A DNA stretch of 59,695 nucleotides from an uncultured Oscillospiraceae bacterium (GTDB lineage Bacteria; Bacillota; Clostridia; Oscillospirales; Acutalibacteraceae), in assembly GCA_949283785.1 (NCBI GenBank), contig CASDTR010000033.1, positions 1 through 59,695 of the forward strand, in the 5' to 3' direction. The first letter of the stretch is position 1. Each line of letters begins with the position of its first letter. Position numbers and translations under genes: made by a program. A model generated the notes under the pieces. The model searched no databases, was not told where the DNA came from, and worked only from the letters and a program-made list of their open reading frames with translations. Shown here piece by piece: positions 53,781 to 59,695 of this stretch.

Positions 53781-54242
53781 TTATTTTACGGGATAAACAA
53801 GCTTTTCCTCGCTCCAGTCGGCCAAAACCTTTTTCATTTCCTCGGCCTCTTTCTTCGCCCCTTCAAGGCTGTGCTCAAGATAATTGCCGCATTCAAGCGC
53901 CGTCGCTCCCGGGATTTCACCCTCAAAATCCGCAATGAAATCGAAGGCTCTCTTTGTAAGGGCTATGGCGTCAGCGTGGGAAAGTTCCCTTGTGAGAAAA
54001 TAAAAGCCTGTACGGCATCCCATGGGCCCGAAATAGACGACATTTTCCGAAAACTCGGAATTCCTTACATATGTGGCAAAAAGATGCTCAACGGTGTGCA
54101 TAGCATCGTTTTCCATAAAGGGAGGAATATTTGGCCGTCTCGTCCTGATGTCATATGTAATAACATCGCCGTCTTTGCGCGAAATATACATCCCTCTCTG
54201 AAGGATCGTGTGGTCTATGGTAAAGCTTGCTATTTTTTCCAT
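53781..54242 (-). CDS. luxS: S-ribosylhomocysteine lyase
   Basis: Splits S-ribosylhomocysteine to homocysteine and the precursor of autoinducer 2 in the methyl cycle. The 153-residue protein has zinc ligands His49 and His53 in HTVEHLFAT and Cys118 in ALECGNYLEH, and the catalytic Cys76 in FGPMGCRTGFYF. It is 16 bases downstream of the phospholipase C-like gene in the rimM-trmD row. Whether AI-2 signalling is used is unknown. Confidence 0.97.
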   Translation of the reverse strand: MEKIASFTIDHTILQRGMYISRKDGDVITYDIRTRRPNIPPFMENDAMHTVEHLFATYVRNSEFSENVVYFGPMGCRTGFYFLTRELSHADAIALTKRAFDFIADFEGEIPGATALECGNYLEHSLEGAKKEAEEMKKVLADWSEEKLVYPVK

Positions 54243-54258
54243 TCTAATTTCTCCTCTC

Positions 54259-55203
54259 TCAGCATACGTCGGTTCCCGTCAGAAAAGAGCGGTGTCCGAA
54301 AACTTCGGCGCAGTCCGCCTTTCCCTCAAGGATTTTCATAAAGCCTGAAATCATATCCGCAGCATCTTGTTTAGCTTCATCAAAAAGCTCCTGTACGCTT
54401 TTATTTAGCTTAATTGTCTTATCCGCCGGATAGTACCATTCCCTTTTTTCTCTGTTCATATAATCATATTTTTCATCCGCCTTTTCCTGAAGCATCATGG
54501 CCGTAACTCCGGGGCCTATTACAGGATAAAGGGGAAACTGTATAGCTTTGAGAAAATCATTTCTTCTCTTGCTGCCGCTGTTTATAACTCCCTGCATATA
54601 GCGAAAATCACGGAAGGCCTGCTCAAATTTTTTCTCGCTGCATGGAGTTTTCAAAGTGACGGAAAAAGCGTAGGCGGCCGCTCTCGCCATATTCTTTATA
54701 AGCTCCCCGTCATCTGACAGAAGGGTCTTCGTTGAAAACTCGAGAGCGTTTTCAATATTTCTCTTCCCTTTTAGGAAAATCATGTCAATACTGAATTCAA
54801 TTCTGTTATGGAGAACAAAGGGATGATAGGTTATATGTTCCTTCTGCTTTATATCCTCCATAGCCCAGTAGACAAAGGGGTGAACGCTCCTGTCGAGGGC
54901 ATAGTGACAGATAAAGCCGCAGAAATAGGAAATAACCGTATCACGGTCGTAATTTCTTCCGTTTATAAGATATTCGGCCATTGCCCCGAAAAGCTTCGCG
55001 GGGTCGCTCCTGTGTACGGCGGAGCCTGTACCCATGAGGCTTTTACCCGGCATTGTGGGCAGTATTCTGTGAAAAAACAGAAAATCGGGGCCCTGAGTAC
55101 CGTAAATAACGGCACTCTCGTCTATATTCACGCCCTCTGCTCTCTGACGGATCGTATCCATCATTTCGTCGGAAAAAATATAATGTGTTGAAAACGCGGG
55201 CAT
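54259..55203 (-). CDS. Zinc-dependent phospholipase C-family protein
   Basis: A 314-residue protein with a mainly helical fold related to zinc-dependent phospholipase C and similar hydrolases. Metal-ligand candidates include His in MPAFSTHYIF, Asp in GTQGPDFLFFH (about residue 38-48) and His in GFICHYALDRSVHPF near residue 100, an HxxxD/HP motif of the family. No signal peptide is evident. Start is the ATG at 55201-55203 after AGGAGG; a GTG one codon earlier is less likely. The stop of trmD overlaps it. Confidence 0.8.
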   Translation of the reverse strand: MPAFSTHYIFSDEMMDTIRQRAEGVNIDESAVIYGTQGPDFLFFHRILPTMPGKSLMGTGSAVHRSDPAKLFGAMAEYLINGRNYDRDTVISYFCGFICHYALDRSVHPFVYWAMEDIKQKEHITYHPFVLHNRIEFSIDMIFLKGKRNIENALEFSTKTLLSDDGELIKNMARAAAYAFSVTLKTPCSEKKFEQAFRDFRYMQGVINSGSKRRNDFLKAIQFPLYPVIGPGVTAMMLQEKADEKYDYMNREKREWYYPADKTIKLNKSVQELFDEAKQDAADMISGFMKILEGKADCAEVFGHRSFLTGTDVC

Positions 55204-55967
55204 CACTGTTCCTCCTTCCGCTTTTTCTCTTCTTCCTTCTCTTTTATCAGCCTGTCGAGATATTTTCTGTCTTCCCTTGTAAGGTCGGCTTTTTCCAGCA
55301 TCTCAGGCCTTTTCTCAAGGGTTCGCTTTAAAGATTGCTCCCTTCTCCACTTTTCTATATTAGCATGGTGTCCCGAAAGGAGCACCTCGGGAACCTCCCT
55401 GCCTCTCCATTCAACGGGCCTCGTGTACTGAGGATATTCCAAAAGCGACGAAAAGTGGCTCTCGTTTGTGAAGGCTTCCTCCCCCGAAAGGACTCCCGGT
55501 ATCATCCTCGCTACGCAGTCCGCAAGCACCAGCGCGGGAAGCTCACCCCCCGTGAGCACATAGTCGCCGACAGAAATTTCCTCATCGACTATTTCCTCAA
55601 GCACTCTCTCGTCAACGCCCTCATAGTGGCCGCAGAGAAGGGCTATATGCTCAAACCGCGAAAGCTCTATGGCTCGCTTTTGAGTGAGTGTCTTTCCCTG
55701 AGGCGACATATATATAAGATGAGGCCGCCTGCCCGAATCCTCACAGAGCGATTTGAAACAGTCGTATATGGGCTGGGTCTGCATGACCATTCCCATACCT
55801 CCTCCGTAGGGGGTATCGTCTACGCGGCGATGCTTATCGGCGGTATATTCCCTTATGTCGCGGCAGCTTATCTCAATAAGCCCACGCTCCCTCGCCCTTC
55901 CGATTATGCTCTCTTTCAGGACGTTTTCGCACATCTGGGGGAAAAGTGTGAGAATGTCAATTCGCAT
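55203..55967 (-). CDS. trmD: tRNA (guanine-N1)-methyltransferase
   Basis: Methylates G37 of tRNAs. The 254-residue trefoil-knot SPOUT enzyme has DILTLFPQMCENVLKESIIG at the start, RRVDDTPYGGGMGMVM near residue 50 and LLCGHYEGVDERVLEE plus ISVGDYVLTGGELPALVL near residue 110-145, the SAM-binding knot. The ATG at 55965-55967 overlaps rimM by 11 nt; a TTG two codons earlier is a weaker alternative. rimM-trmD is the conserved order. Confidence 0.97.
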   Translation of the reverse strand: MRIDILTLFPQMCENVLKESIIGRARERGLIEISCRDIREYTADKHRRVDDTPYGGGMGMVMQTQPIYDCFKSLCEDSGRRPHLIYMSPQGKTLTQKRAIELSRFEHIALLCGHYEGVDERVLEEIVDEEISVGDYVLTGGELPALVLADCVARMIPGVLSGEEAFTNESHFSSLLEYPQYTRPVEWRGREVPEVLLSGHHANIEKWRREQSLKRTLEKRPEMLEKADLTREDRKYLDRLIKEKEEEKKRKEEQ

Positions 55968-56475
55968 CGTCAAATATTCCTTTCATGGGCCTGATTTTGA
56001 TTATGCCCTTTTCCACATCGGTCTCGGCAATGACCTCTTTTATCGCGGGAATCAGATATTCCCTGCCCTTGTCATCGGTTATCTGCCAGACGTCATTTGC
56101 GCCTGTCTCCATGACGTCGGTTAGCTTTCCGTAAACAATGCCCGTATCGGCATCGAAAACGGTGCATTCAATAAGATCCTGTATAAAGTTTTCACCCTGC
56201 TTTAAATTTGCCTCGGCTCTGTCCATATACAGCACCTTGCGCATGATTTTATTGACCCCTTCAATTGAGTCAATGCCCTCTACCTTCAAAAGGGCTATAT
56301 TGCCGTGAGGACGGCAGGAGATCACTTTTAACGGCTCACCGCCCTCACTGCTCAAATAAAAATTTTTGAACCGCTTCATAAATTCGGGGGAATCGCACCA
56401 GGGATTTACTCGCATCTCGCCCCTGACGCCGTGGGTACCTACAACCTGTCCCACCTCTAAATATTTTTTAAGCAT
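55957..56475 (-). CDS. rimM: 16S rRNA processing protein RimM
   Basis: Assembles the head of the 30S subunit. The 172-residue protein has the RimM N-domain LEVGQVVGTHGVRGEMRV near residue 5 and a PRC-barrel C-domain (DLIECTVFDADTGIVYGKL, then ANDVWQITDDKGREYLIPAI). I start at the ATG at 56473-56475 because AGGAGGAATTC sits just upstream; the reading frame extends far beyond without a ribosome site. It leads the trmD-phospholipase-luxS row. Confidence 0.96.
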   Translation of the reverse strand: MLKKYLEVGQVVGTHGVRGEMRVNPWCDSPEFMKRFKNFYLSSEGGEPLKVISCRPHGNIALLKVEGIDSIEGVNKIMRKVLYMDRAEANLKQGENFIQDLIECTVFDADTGIVYGKLTDVMETGANDVWQITDDKGREYLIPAIKEVIAETDVEKGIIKIRPMKGIFDDAN

Positions 56476-56601
56476 ACGAATTCCTCCTGTTGATAAGGAC
56501 TTTATATTATATAATAACATCGCCCGAGATAAAAAACAACATAAACCGCTGTCGCTTTTGACTTTAAAACCCCAATATGTGCCTTGTATCACAGGACAAT
56601 A

Positions 56602-56630
56602 TTGACGATTGTACACATATGTAGTATATT
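56602..56630 (+). promoter_or_regulatory. Promoter of the RHH-SPFH operon with an operator-like palindrome
   Basis: TTGACG at 56602-56607, a 17-base spacer, TATATT at 56625-56630. The spacer contains ACATATGT inside TAC...GTA arms, a palindrome between the promoter boxes. An RHH protein encoded immediately downstream could bind there and repress the operon. Binding is inference. Confidence 0.65.
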
Positions 56631-56671
56631 TTAATAGCATAAAGTCATATATGCCATGGAGGTGTCCTACC

Positions 56672-56875
56672 TTGGATGATAAAAAACTATACATTCCATC
56701 AAAGCTTTATAAAGGTGAAACATCAGTTGTATCTGCAAGGCTTCCCAACAGTATGATCAAAGAAATAGACACGATAGCTGAAAATACAGGACGCAGCAGA
56801 AATGAAATTATTTCCATTTGTCTTGAATTTGCAATAAGTAATCTTCAAACCGAAACCAACGAAAAAGAGGAATAG
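56672..56875 (+). CDS. Ribbon-helix-helix (CopG-type) regulator
   Basis: A 67-residue RHH protein. The beta-strand SVVSARLPNSM (residues 15-25) leads into KEIDTIAENTGRSRNEIISI (residues 27-46), the helix-turn-helix of CopG/Arc proteins. It probably represses this four-gene operon. I prefer the TTG at 56672 because GGAGGT is 8 bases before it; the ATG upstream of this lacks a ribosome site. The four-TM gene begins 4 bases after the stop. Confidence 0.78.
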   Translation: MDDKKLYIPSKLYKGETSVVSARLPNSMIKEIDTIAENTGRSRNEIISICLEFAISNLQTETNEKEE

Positions 56876-56879
56876 TTTT

Positions 56880-57611
56880 ATGAAAAAATCAGCTTTGGGT
56901 ATTGGATTGACATATGGTGCGGCTGTTATAGTTTATGGGATAATATCGTCAATGTTTGCTTATGAAAAAAGCACCGTTTTTTGGATAGGACTTCTGACAG
57001 TTGTATTTTCTTGTGTCCTGAGCGCTTATATTACTGTATGGTCAAACAAAAAACGAGATGCTTCTTTTCCGCTGACAATGTCAGTAAGTGTTTTATGCGG
57101 AATTTATTCATTTACCGCAATTATAATCAATATACTCGTCATAATCTTAAAGGCGGGCACAGCTCCTTTAATTGCTGCTCAAATAATATCCTTGGCTCTT
57201 TTTGCGGTTATAACAGCAGTTTTGCTTGCAGCAAAAAAACATATTTCAGAGCAAAACCGCCGTGAAAATGATAAAACAAAGAAGCTTGCAGCAATAATTT
57301 TCGAATGTGAAAAAATTAAAAGCAAGCTCGTAAAGTTACCCTTTAAACAGCAGAAACAAGCCTTGTCAGTAATTGACAGTATAATCGAGGATCTGCGGTT
57401 TTCAAATTTGAGTGTTTCACCTGATATTTTGGAAATTGACGACAGAATTTCCTCTATGATCTGTTTACTGTCATCAGAAACCGATAATTTGATAGAAATA
57501 CAGTCAGATGATATCACCGCTTTTGAAGAGAGCGCAAATGAAATTAAAGTACTGATCAAAGACAGAAATTCAAGGATTAAATTATTAATGAGCATAAACA
57601 GCAAAACTTGA
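56880..57611 (+). CDS. Unrecognised membrane protein, four segments plus helical tail
   Basis: Not recognised. The 243-residue product has four hydrophobic stretches in its first half (near residues 6-27, 35-53, 65-90 and 94-117). The second half is a charged, helical, coiled-coil-like tail (about residues 118-243) without cysteines of note. It reads as a membrane-anchored scaffold or sensor. Sitting between an RHH regulator and an SPFH protein, it may partner the latter. It is AT-rich relative to the rimM side. Confidence 0.65.
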   Translation: MKKSALGIGLTYGAAVIVYGIISSMFAYEKSTVFWIGLLTVVFSCVLSAYITVWSNKKRDASFPLTMSVSVLCGIYSFTAIIINILVIILKAGTAPLIAAQIISLALFAVITAVLLAAKKHISEQNRRENDKTKKLAAIIFECEKIKSKLVKLPFKQQKQALSVIDSIIEDLRFSNLSVSPDILEIDDRISSMICLLSSETDNLIEIQSDDITAFEESANEIKVLIKDRNSRIKLLMSINSKT

Positions 57612-57625
57612 GGAGGCAAAACCAA

Positions 57626-58939
57626 ATGGCAATAGTCGACATAGTTAAATATAACGGAGGTCCTGATGTGTTCGCCCGGAAATATCCGAACGAAGAGCTG
57701 AGCACCTGGACACAGTTAATAGTTAACGAATCACAGGAAGCAATTCTTTTTAAAGGCGGAAAGGCCCTTGACGTCTTTCAAAGCGGACGCCACACTCTTG
57801 AAACAGCAAATATACCGCTGCTCAACAATATTATAAACCTTCCCTTCGGCGGACGTTCTCCCTTTACTGCGTAAGTCTGGTACATAAATAAAACCAGCAC
57901 TCTCGATATAAAATGGGGCACTGCTTCGCCTATTCAGCTTCAGGATCCCAAATATTCCGTATTTGTGCCTGTGAGGGCTTTCGGCCACTTTGGCATCAGC
58001 ATAGAAAACTCAAAGCAGTTTTTGGTTAAATTAGTAGGAACTCTTACTGAATTCAATAAATCCAACATTGTAAAATATTTCAGGGGTTTGTATCTTACTA
58101 AAGTAAAGGATGCTATTTCTTCATATCTCGTCTGTAAAGAGATAAGTATTTTGGAAATAAACGCATATTTAGAGGAGATTTCTGAATTCCTTAAGGAGAA
58201 AATGCAGCCTGTCCTTCAGGAATACGGTATAAATCTCATTAACTTTTATGTAAACGACATAAGCGTTCCTGAAGACGACACTGCCGTTATGAAACTCAAA
58301 GACGCTCTTGCAGGAAAAGCAGAGATGAATATAATCGGCTATAATTATCAGCAGGAGCGTTCTTTCAATACTTTAGAGGAAGCAGCAAAAAACTCCGGCT
58401 CATCAGGTGATATTATGGGTACAGGCCTCGGCCTCAGCATGGGTATGGCGATGGGCGGAACAATGGGCAGCGAATTTTCTTCCATTACTAAAAGCATTAA
58501 CACCGGGGCCCAAGAAACCAAAACTTGTCCTTCATGCGGTTCGTCAATGCCCAAGGATAAGCGTTTTTGCCCTGACTGCGGATGTGACACCGCAGAAAAA
58601 AAGAATAAGAAAAAAAGAAGCACTGCAATCAAATGCAGCAACTGCGGATTCGAATATGCAAACACCGTTAAATTCTGTCCCCAATGCGGCGACAAATATA
58701 AGCCCTGTCCGCGCTGCGGGGCAGACAGGGCTGAAGGCTCAGAAGTATGTTCAAATTGCGGATATGCCGAACCTAAGCCGTGCCCTTACTGCGCAAGTCC
58801 TCTTCCTGAAGGCGGAGCACGTTTTTGTCCCGAATGCGGCCGATCTCTGGCCAAGAACTGCCCCTCATGCAATGCGCCTATCACGGGCAATCCTAAATTC
58901 TGCACACAATGCGGAACTAAATTGAGAACAGATAATTAA
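57626..58939 (+). pseudogene. SPFH-domain/zinc-ribbon protein with one in-frame TAA
   Basis: Homologous to YdjI-type 'virion core protein' SPFH proteins. The reading frame stays continuous from the ATG at 57626 (GGAGG upstream) to 58939, about 437 codons. It is broken once by TAA at 57872-57874 after GGRSPFTA; the next residues VWYINKTSTLDIKWG are the expected family sequence, so GAA-to-TAA is the simplest change. The SPFH region spans about residues 20-290. From about residue 300 there are five CxxC...CxxC zinc ribbons. Read-through, sequencing error or recent loss are all possible. Confidence 0.82.
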
Positions 58940-58955
58940 ACGGAGGATAAATCTC

Positions 58956-59528
58956 ATGGAGAACAATTCAGTAAACAAAACAATAGCAATCATAAGAATA
59001 AAATCCCTTCTTTACAGGATTTTAGGTTTGATAATAGCAATTTTTTGCGGGCTCTTCGCTATTGTGGGCACAACACAAATCGCAGAGGCTTTAGACGTAT
59101 TTCTGGTGATACTTTTTATCATCTTTACTGCTCTGGGCATCAAACTTTTTCTATCAGGAAAAAACAAAGCAAAACTGCTGTCTAAGTTTAATTTTTACTC
59201 ATCTCGCCTTGCAAGCGATCCCCAAAAATCATTAAACATTTTAGCTTCTGAAATCAATGTGCCTATCAGCGAATTAATAAAAGATATAAATAAAATGATT
59301 GTTTTAGGTTTATTTCCTGACAGCTTTATAGATGCAAAAAGCGGATGTCTCATAATTCCGGATTGTGATGCAAATTCCCCTGAGAACCGATATGCAGGCA
59401 TGCAGAGCAGCTCTTTGGGCGAGCCTGAATACATAACCGTAAAGTGCAAAAACTGCGGAGCGACTAATAAACTTGTTAAAGGCTCAGTGGGAGAATGTGA
59501 ATTCTGCGGTTCACAGATTTCACAGTAA
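58956..59528 (+). CDS. Two-TM protein with C-terminal zinc ribbon
   Basis: A 190-residue protein. Two membrane segments (near residues 20-40 and 46-66) are followed by a soluble helical part resembling a winged-helix or PCI-like fold (residues 75-130). A single zinc ribbon CKNCGATNKL...CEFCGS closes it (about residues 168-187). The zinc-ribbon-plus-membrane design recalls YdjG/YdjH-type proteins that accompany SPFH and PspA proteins in Bacillus. GGAGG precedes the ATG. It is the last gene of the RHH-SPFH operon. Confidence 0.72.
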   Translation: MENNSVNKTIAIIRIKSLLYRILGLIIAIFCGLFAIVGTTQIAEALDVFLVILFIIFTALGIKLFLSGKNKAKLLSKFNFYSSRLASDPQKSLNILASEINVPISELIKDINKMIVLGLFPDSFIDAKSGCLIIPDCDANSPENRYAGMQSSSLGEPEYITVKCKNCGATNKLVKGSVGECEFCGSQISQ

Positions 59529-59538
59529 AACATGATAA

Positions 59539-59570
59539 GTCATGACCACCCCTAAGAGGGGTGGCATGAC
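59539..59570. mobile_element. Long palindrome with one bulged base, possible IS200/IS605-type right end
   Basis: GTCATG and CCACCCCT (59539-59544 and 59546-59553) pair with AGGGGTGG and CATGAC (59557-59570), a 14-bp stem with a single extrahelical A at 59545. Imperfect palindromes with one unpaired base are the ends recognised by TnpA-type HUH transposases. A small palindrome GGCCTATAAGGCC follows at 59575-59587. No transposase lies inside the window. Confidence 0.4.
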
Positions 59571-59587
59571 GAGCGGCCTATAAGGCC

Positions 59588-59619
59588 TTAACAAAAGCCA
59601 GCGCCTAAATGACGCTGGC
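59588..59619 (-). terminator. Intrinsic terminator of a leftward transcript from beyond the window
   Basis: On the minus strand GCCAGCG (59613-59619) pairs with CGCTGGC (59597-59603), followed by TTTTGTT. It would end the partial frame at 59650-59695. Confidence 0.65.
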
Positions 59620-59649
59620 TTTCACTTTGTTCAAGCCTCGGTGGTATGA

Positions 59650-59695
59650 TTACTTGCTACCCTTGAAAGGGTCTACATACTCTTTTCTGCTCAAA
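59650..59695 (-). CDS. Possible 3' end of a gene running off the window
   Basis: On the minus strand a reading frame entering from the right edge gives LSRKEYVDPFKGSK then TAA at 59650-59652, followed by a terminator hairpin. Too short to identify. If the palindrome at 59539 is an IS200/IS605-type right end, this could be the tail of its accessory tnpB-like gene. The tail sequence itself does not prove that. Confidence 0.3.
   Translation of the reverse strand, partial: LSRKEYVDPFKGSK

Noticed and set aside
53703-54341. 212-residue plus-strand frame
   Set aside because: It is the antisense shadow of luxS and has low-complexity shadow composition.
57626-58939. Programmed recoding of the in-frame TAA
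   Set aside because: TAA is not a known recoding signal in Clostridia and no flanking stimulator was visible; mutation or sequence error is simpler.

Overview
The window looks like a chromosome segment of an anaerobic, low-to-mid GC Gram-positive bacterium of class Clostridia, most likely a gut Oscillospirales/Ruminococcaceae-type organism. The evidence is a T-box leader, a YlmC/YmxH-family protein, a six-subunit Rnf complex with its own ApbE, GTP-type PEP carboxykinase, LuxS, AzlCD, GH3 and GH27 glycosidases, strong AGGAGG ribosome binding sites and TTGACA-17-TATAAT promoters. The assignment rests on gene content only. No tRNA, rRNA, CRISPR array or prophage was seen.

Left part (1-30.6 kb, almost all minus strand). 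A 104-bp tandem repeat sits at the left edge. Next are an ECF sigma/anti-sigma pair and a T-box-led row alaS-HIT-phosphoribosyltransferase-comEC-holA-rnmV. Then come a class B penicillin-binding protein, a GPH sugar symporter, azlCD, an unrecognised gene, a GH3 glucosidase, rpsB-tsf with a structured leader, and ylmC. After these is a Na+/H+ antiporter whose leader matches the fluoride (crcB-motif) riboswitch, then a MATE exporter. An AT-richer islet follows: dispersed hairpin repeats, a SLOG-like protein and a divergent ribbon-helix-helix (RHH) regulator. The left part ends with a methyltransferase, pckG, and the housekeeping operon polA-ywlE-rimI-tsaD.

Middle part (30.8-43.2 kb, mixed strands). 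It holds a NUDIX hydrolase, a Dus synthase and a GH27 alpha-galactosidase. A LysR regulator is divergent from an acetyltransferase/hydrolase/cyclophilin-like lipoprotein row. Then come an XRE regulator, a second MATE exporter, a NatAB-type ABC exporter and an iron alcohol dehydrogenase.

Right part. An energy-conservation operon (43.4-50.6 kb, plus strand) encodes ApbE, a NusG-II protein, a Gx-family membrane protein and RnfC-D-G-E-A-B. Next are DegV, a LysM-G5-M23 envelope hydrolase and rimM-trmD-phospholipase C-like-luxS. The last 3 kb is a second AT-rich, RHH-led operon: a four-TM protein, an SPFH protein with five zinc ribbons interrupted by one in-frame TAA, and a two-TM zinc-ribbon protein. 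It resembles membrane-stress (Psp/YdjGHI-like) modules and is my best candidate for a poorly described system. It ends against palindromes that look like the right end of an IS200/IS605-type element running off the window.
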